Made by a program: the position numbers and the translations under genes
Assembly (NCBI RefSeq): GCF_001665785.1
Contig: NZ_LZSO01000033.1
Coordinates: forward strand, 62,001-126,000
DNA length: 64,000 nucleotides
Source: Mycolicibacterium peregrinum
GTDB taxonomy: Bacteria > Actinomycetota > Actinomycetes > Mycobacteriales > Mycobacteriaceae
Reading direction: 5' to 3'
The notes under the pieces: generated by a model
Told to the model about the DNA's origin: nothing
Seen by the model: the letters and a program-made list of their open reading frames with translations, nothing else
Database searches by the model: none
In this document: positions 50,003 through 59,167 of the stretch, piece by piece
Layout of the letters: the number at the start of each line of letters is the position of its first letter
How positions within the stretch are numbered: the stretch's first letter is position 1

Positions 50003-51241
50003 CTAGAGCTTGACGCCGAGCAGCGCATCCACAGCGGCGGCGACCTGTCGTGGCGCTACGGTGTCATGTCCACCGTAGGTCAGCGCATCGGTACACCAAC
50101 CATCCAGTGCGGCAAGCGCTTTGGGGGTGTCCAGATCGTCGGCGAGGTACTGGCGCAACCGGGCCACCACGTCGGTGCCATCCGGACCGGCGGGCAGGGC
50201 CGTGGCCGTGCGCCAGTGCTTCAGGCGGGCGTTGGCCTCGTCGAGCACGGCGTCGCTCCAGAACCGGTCACTGCGGTAGTGCCCGGCGAACAGCCCGAGC
50301 CGGATGGCCGAGGGGTCGACACCCTGCGCGCGCAACCGGGACACCAGTACCAGGTTGCCGCGGCTCTTGCTCATCTTGTGCCCGTCCCAGCCGATCATGC
50401 CGGCGTGCACGTAGTGGCGGGCGAATCTCCGCTCCCCCGTGACGGATTCGGCGTGGGCGGCGGAGAACTCGTGGTGCGGGAAGATCAGGTCGCTGCCGCC
50501 ACCCTGGATGTCCAGCCCGGAACCGATGCGGGTGAGCGCGATCGCCGAGCACTCCACGTGCCAGCCGGGCCGGCCCGCCCCGAACGGTGACGGCCAGCTG
50601 GGCTCACCGGGCCGTTCGGCACGCCACAGCAGGGCGTCGAGCTCGTCGCTCTTGCCCGGCCGGTCGGGATCGCCGCCCCGCTCACCGAACAGCCGCAGCA
50701 TGGTCTCGCGGTCGTAGCCCGACTCGTAGCCGAACTGCGTGGTGGCGTCGGCGCGGTAGTACACGTCGGGGTATTGGGCGTCGTCGACCACGTAGGCCGC
50801 GCCCGAGGCCAGCATCTTCTCCACCAGCTCGACCACCTCGGAGATGGTCTCGGTGGCGGCCACATAGTCGTGCGGGGGCAGCACCCGCAGAGCGGCCATG
50901 TCCTCGCGGAAGAGCTGGGTCTCGCGGTCACCGAGCTCGCGCCAGTCGATGCCGTCACGATCGGCCCGCTCGAACAGCGGATCGTCCACATCGGTGACGT
51001 TCTGCACGTAGTGCACGGTGTGCCCGGCGTCCAGCCACAGCCGGTGCACCAGGTCGAAGGTCAGGTAGGTCGCCGCGTGTCCCAGATGGGTGGCGTCATA
51101 GGGGGTGATGCCGCACACGTACATGGTGGCCGTCGGCCCGGGCGTGACGGGACGTACCTGACGGTCGGCGCTGTCGTACAGCCGCAGTTGCGGACCACGC
51201 CCTTCCAGCACCGGAATTGACGGTGCCGACCACGATTGCAT
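50003..51241 (-). CDS. mshC: Cysteine--1-D-myo-inosityl 2-amino-2-deoxy-alpha-D-glucopyranoside ligase
   Basis: A 412-residue enzyme of mycothiol synthesis that joins cysteine to GlcN-inositol at the cost of ATP, related to cysteinyl-tRNA synthetase. The HIGH-like site is [12 protein letters not shown] after the Zn Cys in VCGITPYD; the KMSKS loop is [12 protein letters not shown]; ligand residues [16 protein letters not shown] include another Zn Cys. It lacks the anticodon-binding domain, as MshC does. Preceded by a 34-codon ORF and cysQ on the same strand. Confidence 0.96.
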   Translation of the reverse strand: MQSWSAPSIPVLEGRGPQLRLYDSADRQVRPVTPGPTATMYVCGITPYDATHLGHAATYLTFDLVHRLWLDAGHTVHYVQNVTDVDDPLFERADRDGIDWRELGDRETQLFREDMAALRVLPPHDYVAATETISEVVELVEKMLASGAAYVVDDAQYPDVYYRADATTQFGYESGYDRETMLRLFGERGGDPDRPGKSDELDALLWRAERPGEPSWPSPFGAGRPGWHVECSAIALTRIGSGLDIQGGGSDLIFPHHEFSAAHAESVTGERRFARHYVHAGMIGWDGHKMSKSRGNLVLVSRLRAQGVDPSAIRLGLFAGHYRSDRFWSDAVLDEANARLKHWRTATALPAGPDGTDVVARLRQYLADDLDTPKALAALDGWCTDALTYGGHDTVAPRQVAAAVDALLGVKL

Positions 51242-51264
51242 GGCTTCGACTCTAAGGTGCTCGC

Positions 51265-51369
51265 TCAGGACGGCCTCCCGCCGGTCGGTCCCGCACAGTT
51301 CAGCAAGTCAGACAATGCCGCGGGCAGTTTCATTCCCGCATCTCCCGCATTGTTGTGCGCATTTCTCAT
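51265..51369 (-). CDS. 34-codon ORF coupled to cysQ, upstream of mshC
   Basis: An ATG overlaps the cysQ stop (ATGA) and opens a 34-codon frame ending in [13 protein letters not shown], 23 bases before the mshC ATG. It contains a second ATG ([10 protein letters not shown]) with GCGGGA upstream. A single Cys lies near the end. The frame occupies nearly the whole cysQ-mshC gap, which suggests coupled translation. Whether the peptide accumulates is unknown; M. tuberculosis has a different small gene at this place. Confidence 0.35.
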   Translation of the reverse strand: MRNAHNNAGDAGMKLPAALSDLLNCAGPTGGRPS

Positions 51370-52127
51370 CGGGCCATCCCGATCGCCTCCAACAGGATCG
51401 GTGCCAGCTCTTTGCGACACATCACGAAATCCGGCAGGTACGGGTCCGCGCGGTTGTAGCGCAGCTCCGAGCCGTCGAGGCGCGAGGCATGCAAGCCCGC
51501 GGCCAGCACCACACCCGCAGGCGCGGCCGAATCCCATTCCCACTGCCCTCCGGCGTGAATGTAGGCGTCGACGTCACCGCGCACCACCGCCATCGCCTTC
51601 GCCCCCGCCGAGCCGATGCGCACCATCCGGAAGTCGAGTTGTTCGCGCATCCGCCACAGCACCGCAGGGGGCCGGTTCGAGCTCGCGGTGATCAACAGCG
51701 GACCGTCAGGGCGCGGACGGGGCGGGCTCACCGTGTCGCTGCGGTACACCTCACCGCGGGCGGGCAGGGCCACCACGGCGTCCGACAGACCGCCGTCGAC
51801 GCCGACGGAGCGCTGCCACAGGGCGATGTGCACCGCCCAGTCCTCGCGGCCGGGCAGGGAGAACTCGTGTGTGCCGTCGACCGGGTCGACGATCCAGACC
51901 CGGTCGGCGTCGACGCGGGACAGGTCGTCGACCGCCTCCTCGCTGAGCACAGAATCGCCGGGGCGGGCCTGGGCCAGCCGGTCCAGGATCAGGGCATTCG
52001 AGCGCCGGTCCCCCTCGTCACCGAGGTAGTACGGGTCGTAGAAACCGATCTCCTCACGCACACCCAACAACAACTCACCGGCCTCCTTGGCCACTGCGGC
52101 AGCCAGGTCGGCGTCGGTCGAGTGCAC
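51366..52127 (-). CDS. cysQ: 3'-phosphoadenosine-5'-phosphate (PAP) phosphatase CysQ
   Basis: A 253-residue Mg-dependent, lithium-sensitive-type phosphatase that clears PAP/PAPS in sulfate assimilation and may act on inositol phosphates. Metal sites: Glu in [11 protein letters not shown], the motif [16 protein letters not shown], and [20 protein letters not shown] (second Asp). [20 protein letters not shown] is conserved. The GTG start ([12 protein letters not shown]) matches the family better than a 21-codon longer form. Linked to mshC through a 34-codon ORF; both genes concern sulfur/thiol metabolism. Confidence 0.92.
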   Translation of the reverse strand: MHSTDADLAAAVAKEAGELLLGVREEIGFYDPYYLGDEGDRRSNALILDRLAQARPGDSVLSEEAVDDLSRVDADRVWIVDPVDGTHEFSLPGREDWAVHIALWQRSVGVDGGLSDAVVALPARGEVYRSDTVSPPRPRPDGPLLITASSNRPPAVLWRMREQLDFRMVRIGSAGAKAMAVVRGDVDAYIHAGGQWEWDSAAPAGVVLAAGLHASRLDGSELRYNRADPYLPDFVMCRKELAPILLEAIGMAR

Positions 52128-52326
52128 CCGACAAGTATCAGTGCCCCGCCGAATTGGTGTGCTGGCGGGTCCGATTGCCGGCGGTGGCACGCCACAATGC
52201 TGTCCGCACGTCGCTGAGCTTCACGACGTTTTCGAGTAGTCGATTACCCGCGCCGGGACCACTGCCCTGGCACCAGACTTCCGAGTGGCATTCCAACCAC
52301 AGCAGTGTGTGACAGGGGGATTTGAA

Positions 52327-52698
52327 ATGGCACTTCCGCAGCTGAACTTGCTTGACCTGACCGGGCCCAAAAACTCTCCGGCGAACGTGGTCCTACTCCA
52401 GGTCCAACAAGCACATGGAGGTGGCCGACGCCGGCTCGGCCGCGTACCGATGACTTTCAACGTCGAACTCGGGCGGAATCTGTTTGTGTTCGACGAACGA
52501 ACATCCTCCGAACCATTTGAAAACCCGGAGCAATTCAGGATCGTCCTGGCCGACGACGACGGACGGGACCTGGGCGAAACCATCATCGACTCCAGCGACG
52601 GCAATAGCGACAGAGATCGACTGACGATCGACATCTTCGTGAACGGGATCATCGGCGGGCCGAATTACGAACTCGGTTACACGGTCTCGAAGGGCTAA
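52327..52698 (+). CDS. Unrecognised small protein, beta-rich and acidic
   Basis: A 123-residue protein preceded by AGGGGGA, a fair ribosome-binding site, so it is likely real. It starts MALPQLNLLDLTGPKNSPAN; VPMTFNVELGRNLFVFDERT and RLTIDIFVNGIIGGPNYELG are strand-rich. No signal peptide, helix bundle or Cys is present. No family could be named. Codon choice is less GC-rich than around it, and it stands alone on the + strand between cysQ and the SCO1664-family gene, where M. tuberculosis has no counterpart; it may have been acquired. Confidence 0.55.
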   Translation: MALPQLNLLDLTGPKNSPANVVLLQVQQAHGGGRRRLGRVPMTFNVELGRNLFVFDERTSSEPFENPEQFRIVLADDDGRDLGETIIDSSDGNSDRDRLTIDIFVNGIIGGPNYELGYTVSKG

Positions 52699-52721
52699 CG
52701 GTCCGAGCTCGGGTTCGTCCG

Positions 52722-53552
52722 CTAGAACGCCGGCCACGGGATCGGGCGATGCCGATCCGGTGTCGGCATCACCGGATTGCGCAGCAACCCAACGATTCTG
52801 GACCGCAGTGCGGCGACCTCGGCGTCGGTGACGTGTGCGCACAACTGCTCTGCCAGGTCACTGAACCCGTCACGCAGCGCGGTGACGTCGGCCAGAATTT
52901 CGTCGTCGACGGGCTTGCCGGCCCAGCCCCACAGCACGGTCCGCAGCTTGTCCTCGACGTGCAGGCTCACCCCGTGATCCACGCCGTAGACCGCGCCGTC
53001 GAGACCGGCCAGGATGTGCCCGCCCTTACGGTCGGCGTTGTTGATCAACACGTCGAACACGGCCATCCGGAACAGTCGCGGATCGTCGGCGTGCACCAAC
53101 GTCACCTCGTCGCCGGCATAGTCGTAGGCCTGCAGGATCGGTAAGAAGCCCGGCGGCAGGTGCCCGGCCGGCAACAGGTCCACCAGGTCCGGGCCGGAAT
53201 CCGGCTCGTCCCCCACCTGATCACCTGGCTGGTCCACCCACAGCTGCAGCATGCCCGGACCGGCCGGGCCGTCACGAATAATGGTGCGGGGCACGATATT
53301 CCAACCCAATGCGGCCGACACCAGGTAGGCGCCGAACTCACGGCCGGCCAAGGTGCCATCGGGGAAATCCCACAGCGGCGCCTCGCCCCGGATCGGCTTG
53401 TACACGCAGTGCACCTGCCGCGCACCCAGGTTGGCCTCACACAGGAAGGTGGCGTTGCTGGCCGACCGGATGCGACCGATCACCGTCAACTCACCGTCGG
53501 CCAGGACCGTGCTGTCGTCGGGGTCGGGATCTGGGCTAGGAATCTGCGTCAT
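52722..53552 (-). CDS. SCO1664-family protein, phosphoinositide-kinase-like fold (Rv2133c-like)
   Basis: A 276-residue actinobacterial protein. LFRMAVFDVLINNADRKGGH and then YGVDHGVSLHVEDKLRTVLW resemble the catalytic D..N and metal-binding D of PI3/4-kinase-like and HipA-like folds; SNATFLCEANLGARQVHCVY matches the N-lobe with its Lys in VYKPIRGE. The substrate is unknown. It overlaps the DUF3090 gene by 17 bases; the trio with the histidine phosphatase, next to mshC, is kept in many actinobacteria, hinting at a shared pathway. Confidence 0.82.
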   Translation of the reverse strand: MTQIPSPDPDPDDSTVLADGELTVIGRIRSASNATFLCEANLGARQVHCVYKPIRGEAPLWDFPDGTLAGREFGAYLVSAALGWNIVPRTIIRDGPAGPGMLQLWVDQPGDQVGDEPDSGPDLVDLLPAGHLPPGFLPILQAYDYAGDEVTLVHADDPRLFRMAVFDVLINNADRKGGHILAGLDGAVYGVDHGVSLHVEDKLRTVLWGWAGKPVDDEILADVTALRDGFSDLAEQLCAHVTDAEVAALRSRIVGLLRNPVMPTPDRHRPIPWPAF

Positions 53553-54123
53553 CTTCGGACCCGGCCACCTCACCGCGCCGATAGCCGTTGGTACGCACAC
53601 AGATGTGGCCGTCGGGATCCAGTGGCTCATCGCACAGCGGGCAGGGCGGCCGTCCGGCCGAGATCACCCGGTTGGATCGGGTGGCGAACTCCCGGGCCGA
53701 CTCTGGGCTGAGGAACACCCGCACCGCGTCGGGACCGTCTTCGGCATCGTCGAGGACCACCGAGGCATCGAACTCGCCTTCAGAGACTGCCAGCAGCTCG
53801 ACCACCACGGTCTGTGCTTCCGAATCCCAGCCCAGCCCCATCGTGCCGACCCGGAACTCGGCGTCGACCGGAGTCACCAGGGGCAGCAGATCGCTGACTT
53901 CACCGGTGTCGGGCGGGATGGGAGTGCCGAAGCGGCGGTTGATCTCGGTCAACAAGGCTGCGATGCGTTCGGCCAGCACCGCGACCTGCTGCTTCTCCAA
54001 GATCACCGAGATCACCCGCTTGTCGTGGACAGCCTGCAGGTAGAAAGTTCGGTTACCGGGTTGGCCGACGGTCCCGGCCACGAAACGGTCGGGAGTGCGG
54101 AAGACGTGAATTGCGCGGGCCAT
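53536..54123 (-). CDS. DUF3090-family protein (Rv2134c-like)
   Basis: A 195-residue protein. MARAIHVFRTPDRFVAGTVG starts the conserved domain; ISVILEKQQVAVLAERIAAL and PDAVRVFLSPESAREFATRS are typical. The C terminus has a zinc-ribbon-like CPLCDEPLDPDGHIC. Function is unknown. MARAIHV was preferred to an ATG four codons earlier since homologues start there. It lies between the histidine phosphatase and SCO1664-family genes in one leftward operon. Confidence 0.88.
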   Translation of the reverse strand: MARAIHVFRTPDRFVAGTVGQPGNRTFYLQAVHDKRVISVILEKQQVAVLAERIAALLTEINRRFGTPIPPDTGEVSDLLPLVTPVDAEFRVGTMGLGWDSEAQTVVVELLAVSEGEFDASVVLDDAEDGPDAVRVFLSPESAREFATRSNRVISAGRPPCPLCDEPLDPDGHICVRTNGYRRGEVAGSEDDADS

Positions 54124-54158
54124 GGCACCTTCCAAAATACCGGTATCGGTACCGCGGG

Positions 54159-54830
54159 TCAGTTGGTGGACCCACCCACCACGGCATCGGTGGCGGGTTT
54201 GGCGGCAAGCCCGGCGCTCAATTGCGTCCCGGTGTGGTTGATGTGCATCACGAACGGGCGCAGCTCGGTGTAGCGGATCACGCTCATCGATGCCGGATCC
54301 GCGGTGATGCGCTGGAACCCGTCCAGGTGTACCCCCAACGCGTCGGCGAGCACCGCCTTGATCACGTCACCGTGTGTGCACGCCAGCCACAGCACGTCGG
54401 CACCGTGCTCCTCGGCCAACGCGCGGTCGCGTTCCCGCACCGCGGCGACCGCCCGGGCCTGAACCTGGGCCAGCCCCTCGCCATCGGGGAACACCGCCGC
54501 GCTGGGCTGCTGCTGGACCACTGACCACAGGGGTTCCTTCATCAGTTCGCCGATGGCGCGCCCGGTCCAGCTGCCGTAGTCCACCTCGGTCAGCCGTTCG
54601 TCGACGACCGGCTCCAAGGACAGCGCCTCGGCCAGCGGCGCCACCGTGCGTACACAACGCAGCAGCGGAGAGTGCACGATCGCGGTCACCGGCAGCTCCC
54701 CGATGCGCGCGACGAGGCCGGCGGCCTGTTCGGTACCGCGCTCGTCGAGGTCGACGCCCTCGCTCCGGCCCGCCAGGGTGTGCGCGGTGTTCGAGGTCGA
54801 GCGGCCGTGCCTCAGCAGGATCACGGTCAT
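54159..54830 (-). CDS. Histidine phosphatase (phosphoglycerate-mutase-like, Rv2135c type)
   Basis: A 223-residue acid phosphatase. The catalytic RHG is in MTVILLRHGRSTSNTAHTLA (His9), the second Arg is in VHSPLLRCVRTVAPLAEALS, Glu in ERLTEVDYGSWTGRAIGELM, and the second catalytic His is in LWLACTHGDVIKAVLADALG. It may dephosphorylate a small metabolite; the neighbours (SCO1664 kinase-like and DUF3090 genes) suggest they act together. uppP lies upstream, 54 bases away. Confidence 0.9.
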   Translation of the reverse strand: MTVILLRHGRSTSNTAHTLAGRSEGVDLDERGTEQAAGLVARIGELPVTAIVHSPLLRCVRTVAPLAEALSLEPVVDERLTEVDYGSWTGRAIGELMKEPLWSVVQQQPSAAVFPDGEGLAQVQARAVAAVRERDRALAEEHGADVLWLACTHGDVIKAVLADALGVHLDGFQRITADPASMSVIRYTELRPFVMHINHTGTQLSAGLAAKPATDAVVGGSTN

Positions 54831-54884
54831 ATCGGCTCCTTGCGCCAGCGCTTGTCGGTCACAGTTCAGCTTGCACGGTCGGGG

Positions 54885-55733
54885 TCACTGCGCGGCGACC
54901 ACCCCGGTGCCCAGCAGGGCCAGCACCACCACTCCCAGCACCACCCGGTAGCCGACGAACCAGTACATGCTGTGCGACACCAGGAATTTCAGGAACCAGG
55001 CGATGGCCGCGAAGCCGACGACGAACGCGATCACGGTGGCCACCAACAGTTGGGCGCCGCTGGCGCTCATTCCGTCTCCGGCCGGGTGGAAGGCATCGGG
55101 CAGCGAGAAGATGCCGGAGGCGAACACCGCGGGGATCGCGAGCAGAAAGCCGAACCGGGCAGCCAGCTCGCGCTCCATGCCAAGGAAGAGCCCGGCGCTG
55201 ATGGTCGCGCCCGAGCGGGAGACCCCCGGCACCAGGGCCAGGCACTGGGCCAGGCCGACAATGATGCTGTCGCGCCAGGTCAGCTGCTCCACGCGGCGCA
55301 CCTGCCTGCCGTAGTACTCGGCCGCGGCGATCACCGCCGAGAACACGATCAGCGCCGAGGCCACCAGCCACAGATTCCGTGCGCCGGTACGGATTTCATC
55401 CTTGAACAGCAGGCCGAACACCCCGATCGGAATGCTGCCGAGAATCACCCACCAGCCCAGCCAGTAGTCGGAGGACCGGTGTGCCGCATCGAACAGCCCC
55501 GCGAACCAGGCCTTGATGATCCGGCCGATGTCCCTGGCGAAGTACACCAGCACCGCCAGCTCGGTGCCGAGCTGGGTGACAGCCGTGAACGACGCACCCG
55601 CATCGTCGTCGAAGAACACCCGGGAGGTGATCGCGAGGTGTCCCGAGGACGAGACCGGCAGAAACTCGGTGAGCCCCTGGACAATCGACAACACAACCAC
55701 TTGCAGCCAGGACATGGCACCGACGTCAGTCAC
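54885..55733 (-). CDS. uppP: Undecaprenyl-diphosphatase UppP (BacA)
   Basis: A 282-residue membrane enzyme that recycles the lipid carrier for peptidoglycan by removing a phosphate from undecaprenyl- (here decaprenyl-) diphosphate. The two conserved sites are [13 protein letters not shown] (residues 20-32) and [12 protein letters not shown]. About eight membrane helices are predicted. Loss of this protein gives bacitracin sensitivity in other bacteria. It precedes the histidine phosphatase in the same direction. Confidence 0.95.
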   Translation of the reverse strand: MTDVGAMSWLQVVVLSIVQGLTEFLPVSSSGHLAITSRVFFDDDAGASFTAVTQLGTELAVLVYFARDIGRIIKAWFAGLFDAAHRSSDYWLGWWVILGSIPIGVFGLLFKDEIRTGARNLWLVASALIVFSAVIAAAEYYGRQVRRVEQLTWRDSIIVGLAQCLALVPGVSRSGATISAGLFLGMERELAARFGFLLAIPAVFASGIFSLPDAFHPAGDGMSASGAQLLVATVIAFVVGFAAIAWFLKFLVSHSMYWFVGYRVVLGVVVLALLGTGVVAAQ

Positions 55734-55770
55734 GACGACGACCGTACCGTGACGCGGGCAGTGCGATGCG

Positions 55771-56082
55771 TCAGCGAGTGGCGCGCGAAACCCGTTGCGC
55801 GTCGGCTACCGCGTCCCGGACCGTTGCCGAGAGGCTGCGTTCATCAGAGAGGTCGATATCGGTCAGTTTGCGGGTGGCCATCGCCACCACATCGTCCTCG
55901 ACCGGGACGGGGCCGGACAGCCGCGGGCGGTAGACCTCGATCACGAGTTGCTGACGCTCGATGTGGAAAGAAAAACTCCGGCCATCGCCAACTTGGCCAA
56001 ACCCACTGGCGTGTACACCAGTGGAAATATCCTCCATAGCAAACTCTCGAGTGCCCAGTTCCCGGTCTGCGGCGAGGGTCAT
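55771..56082 (-). CDS. Conserved mycobacterial protein (Rv2137c-like)
   Basis: A 103-residue soluble protein; [20 protein letters not shown] may be the true start as the first 15 residues look unlike coding sequence. It has [20 protein letters not shown] and an acidic middle with [20 protein letters not shown]. No function is known. It lies between uppP (37 bases downstream) and lppL (divergent), the same order as in M. tuberculosis. Confidence 0.75.
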   Translation of the reverse strand: MTLAADRELGTREFAMEDISTGVHASGFGQVGDGRSFSFHIERQQLVIEVYRPRLSGPVPVEDDVVAMATRKLTDIDLSDERSLSATVRDAVADAQRVSRATR

Positions 56083-56205
56083 GGTCGAACCATACCTCTA
56101 CTTATGCCGCGATGGTTGCAGACGCGACCATTTCAGATCCAGCGCCATGCCTAGACTGGATTCCTGCACGTCACCGACCATCCGATTCCGACCGAGAGCC
56201 CTCCG

Positions 56206-57234
56206 TTGCGCCCAATCCTTGCAGGTCAGCCAGTTCGCGCCGGCCTCCTTGCGCTGGCCCTGCTGCTCACCGCGGGCTGCACGTCCAACCCCGCCGACAC
56301 CCCGCCGCCCACCATCGAGCCCGCTCAGGCTGCGGTTTCGCCCCCCGTCACCGCCGCGCCGGACGGCCAGATCCGACAATTGCGCGGGCATGCTGTGAGT
56401 GCGGTATTCGACCCAGCAACCGGCACACTGGCCGTTCTGACCCCCGCGTCAGAAGGCCAGTCGACGCTCAGCCTGTTGGCCGCCGGCGGGGCACCGCGCG
56501 AGGTGACACTGATGCCCGCGGCCACCGCGCTCAGCGTCGACGGCAAGGGTGATGTCCTGGCATCCACCCGCGGCGGATACTTCCGGGTCGGCCTGACCGA
56601 CGCCAAGGCCAGCAAAATCGACGTGGAGGGCGCACAGGGTGTCGACTTCACGGCCATCGCACTGCGCGCCGACGGCAATCCGGTGCTGGGCAGCGCCGAC
56701 GGAGCGGTCTACACGCTGGGCGGCGACCACACCGTGGCTGCCCAGCTCAAGATCTTCGCGCGGGTCGATTCGCTTGTCACACAAGGAAACACCGCGGTGG
56801 TGCTGGACCGCGGCCAGACCTCGGTGACGGCCGTCAACCCCAGCGGGACCAAGGCCGCGCAGGCGCTGCGGGCCGGCGAAGGCGCCACCACCCTTGCCGC
56901 CGACGCGCGCGGGCGGGTCCTCGTCGCCGACACCCGCGGCGACGAGCTACTGGTGTTCGGTGCAGATCCGCTGATCATGCGGCAGCGTTACCCGGTGCCC
57001 GCCGCGCCCTACGGCCTGGCCGGATCCGACAAGCTGGCCTGGGTGTCGCAAACCGCGACCAACAACGTGATTGGTTACGATCTCTCCACCGGCATACCGG
57101 TGGAAAAGGTGCGTTATCGAACCGTGCAGCAACCGAACTCCCTGGCCTACGACGACAAGACCGACACCCTCTACGTGGTGTCGGGGTCGGGAGCGGGGGT
57201 TCAGGTGATCGGCAGCGCGTCGGGTCGCCCATGA
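56206..57234 (+). CDS. lppL: Lipoprotein LppL, beta-propeller type
   Basis: A 342-residue lipoprotein. The TTG start gives MRPILAGQPVRAGLLALALL with the lipobox LTAGC (Cys25). The mature part is a repeated four-stranded pattern (such as GRVLVADTRGDELLVFGAD and LAYDDKTDTLYVVSGSGAGV), consistent with a YncE/NHL-like beta-propeller. An envelope binding or scaffolding role is inferred. Coupled by ATGA to DUF5703 and on to pyrD, as in M. tuberculosis Rv2138-Rv2139, although pyrimidine synthesis and an envelope propeller have no obvious link. Confidence 0.88.
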   Translation: MRPILAGQPVRAGLLALALLLTAGCTSNPADTPPPTIEPAQAAVSPPVTAAPDGQIRQLRGHAVSAVFDPATGTLAVLTPASEGQSTLSLLAAGGAPREVTLMPAATALSVDGKGDVLASTRGGYFRVGLTDAKASKIDVEGAQGVDFTAIALRADGNPVLGSADGAVYTLGGDHTVAAQLKIFARVDSLVTQGNTAVVLDRGQTSVTAVNPSGTKAAQALRAGEGATTLAADARGRVLVADTRGDELLVFGADPLIMRQRYPVPAAPYGLAGSDKLAWVSQTATNNVIGYDLSTGIPVEKVRYRTVQQPNSLAYDDKTDTLYVVSGSGAGVQVIGSASGRP

Positions 57235-57500
57235 CCACCATCCAGCAGGGCCGCATGCCCCCGGGATGGGACAAGGTCGTCGCCGAGGACCATTCCGAGG
57301 AATACGACTGGATCCCGCTGCGGCTACCGCCGGATGTCACGAGGATCAGCGCCTCGATCCGCTTGTCGATCGAGGCTGAGTACCGCGGCTGGGAACTGAC
57401 CCGGGTGCGGGCCTACACAGATGGGAGCCGACGGGTGCTGTTGCGCCGCAAGAAATCCGCGTCATCCATGCCGGGTACTCCCCAGGCGCCTTCGCTGTGA
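57231..57500 (+). CDS. DUF5703-like small protein
   Basis: An 89-residue basic protein whose ATG overlaps the lppL stop. It contains [20 protein letters not shown] and [20 protein letters not shown], followed by a run of basic residues (LRRKKS). The family has no known role. Its stop overlaps the pyrD GTG (GTGA), so lppL, this gene and pyrD form a tightly coupled chain. Confidence 0.78.
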   Translation: MTTIQQGRMPPGWDKVVAEDHSEEYDWIPLRLPPDVTRISASIRLSIEAEYRGWELTRVRAYTDGSRRVLLRRKKSASSMPGTPQAPSL

Positions 57501-58561
57501 TCTACGCGGCCCTGCGGCGGGCGCTGTTCCTGGTGCCCCCGGAACGGATCCACCTGTGGGTGTTCGCCCTGCTGCGCACGGTGACCGGCCCCGCCTTCCT
57601 GCGTCGGGCGCTGGGGCGACGGTTGGCGCCCACCGATCCCGTACTGGCCAGCACGGTGTTCGGGGTGCGCTTCCCGGGGCCGATGGGGCTGGCCGCCGGG
57701 TTCGACAAGGACGGCCGTGGCCTGCAGGCCTGGGGCGCGCTCGGCTTCGGGTATGCCGAGGTCGGTACCGTGACGGCGCAACCACAACCGGGCAACCCCG
57801 AACCGCGGCTGTTCCGGCTGCCCGACGACCACGCGCTGCTCAACCGGATGGGCTTCAACAACGAGGGCGCCGGGGCGTTGGCCATCCGACTGGCCCGGTA
57901 TACCCCCGACGTGCCGATCGGGGTGAACATCGGCAAGACCAAGGTGACGCCACCCGAGGACGCGGTGGCCGACTATGCCGAGAGCACCCGGCTGGTGAGC
58001 GCACTGGCCGCCTATGTCGTCGTCAACGTCAGCTCCCCCAACACCCCCGGACTGCGGGACCTGCAGGCGGTGGAATCGCTGCGGCCGATCCTGGCGGCGG
58101 TCAAGGCCGAGACGCACAAGCCCGTGCTGGTCAAGATCGCCCCCGACCTCTCCGATGCCGACATCGACGAAATCGCTGATCTGGCAGTCGAATTGGGCCT
58201 CGCCGGAATTGTTGCCACCAACACCACCATCTCGCGGGACGGGCTGGCCACGCCTGGGGTCGCCGGCCTGGGCACCGGCGGAATCTCGGGACGCCCCGTG
58301 GCGCACCGGTCGCTGCAGGTGCTGCGCCAGTTGTACCGGCGGGTGGGCGACAAGCTCGTGCTGATCAGCGTCGGCGGCATCGAAACCGCCGACGACGCGT
58401 GGGAGCGGATCACGTCCGGGGCGACGCTTCTCCAGGGCTACACGGGGTTCATCTACGGCGGCGGATTGTGGGCCAAGCAGATCCACGACGGCGTGGCCGA
58501 GCGGTTGCACGCCGGCGGGTTCGCTTCGCTGAGCGACGCGGTGGGATCAGCTACACGCTGA
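57497..58561 (+). CDS. pyrD: Dihydroorotate dehydrogenase (quinone), class 2
   Basis: A 354-residue membrane-bound FMN enzyme oxidising dihydroorotate to orotate with menaquinone as acceptor. The N-terminal helices ([20 protein letters not shown]) form the quinone tunnel. The barrel shows [48 protein letters not shown] (class 2 catalytic Ser), NTTISRDGL and [12 protein letters not shown]. The GTG overlaps the preceding stop. Completes the pyrimidine step left membrane-linked in mycobacteria. Confidence 0.96.
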   Translation: MIYAALRRALFLVPPERIHLWVFALLRTVTGPAFLRRALGRRLAPTDPVLASTVFGVRFPGPMGLAAGFDKDGRGLQAWGALGFGYAEVGTVTAQPQPGNPEPRLFRLPDDHALLNRMGFNNEGAGALAIRLARYTPDVPIGVNIGKTKVTPPEDAVADYAESTRLVSALAAYVVVNVSSPNTPGLRDLQAVESLRPILAAVKAETHKPVLVKIAPDLSDADIDEIADLAVELGLAGIVATNTTISRDGLATPGVAGLGTGGISGRPVAHRSLQVLRQLYRRVGDKLVLISVGGIETADDAWERITSGATLLQGYTGFIYGGGLWAKQIHDGVAERLHAGGFASLSDAVGSATR

Positions 58562-58593
58562 CCCCGCCGCGCCCGCAGAATTGCTACTTCTGC

Positions 58594-59118
58594 TCAGTGC
58601 TGTTCATAGGTGCCGTGGATGACGGCACGGGCGATCGCCTGACCGAAAAGGTTGAAGCCCAGGTAGGCCGGGGTGGCACCCTCGGGCAGCTCCAACGATT
58701 CCACCGGCAGCGCATGGACCGCGATGTAGTAGCGGTGCGGGCCGTGACCGGCGGGCGGTGCCGCACCCAGGTAGCGCCGCAGGCTCGCGTCATTGGTGAG
58801 CGTGACGGCGCCACCGGGCAGGTCGCCCCCATCCCCGGCGCCGGCCGGCAGCTCGGTCACCGTGGCGGGCAGATCGGCCACCGCCCAGTGCCAGAAGCCC
58901 GAGGCGGTCGGGGCGTCGGGGTCGTACACCGTGACGGCGAAGCTCTTGGTCTCCGCAGGGAAGCCCGACCAGCTCAGCTGCGGCGAGACGTCTGCACCGC
59001 CGGCTCCCATGATCCCGCTGACCTGGTCGTTGGCCAGCGGCTGACCGTCGGTGACCGATTCGGAGGTCAGGGTGAACGTCGGCAGCTTCGGCAGGTTGTC
59101 GTACGGAGATGTGGTCAT
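58594..59118 (-). CDS. YbhB/YbcL-family (Raf kinase inhibitor-like, PEBP) protein, Rv2140c type
   Basis: A 174-residue phosphatidylethanolamine-binding-like protein. The anion-binding pocket motifs are [20 protein letters not shown] and [20 protein letters not shown]. The M. tuberculosis homologue (TB18.6) binds small molecules; a native ligand is unclear. It starts [20 protein letters not shown] after a GAGGGAA site. The gene is convergent with pyrD and follows the M20 peptidase by 49 bases. Confidence 0.9.
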   Translation of the reverse strand: MTTSPYDNLPKLPTFTLTSESVTDGQPLANDQVSGIMGAGGADVSPQLSWSGFPAETKSFAVTVYDPDAPTASGFWHWAVADLPATVTELPAGAGDGGDLPGGAVTLTNDASLRRYLGAAPPAGHGPHRYYIAVHALPVESLELPEGATPAYLGFNLFGQAIARAVIHGTYEQH

Positions 59119-59167
59119 GGTTCCCTCTCGTAGTCAGTTCGTGTAACCAGCTGATGTCGTAGTGCGG

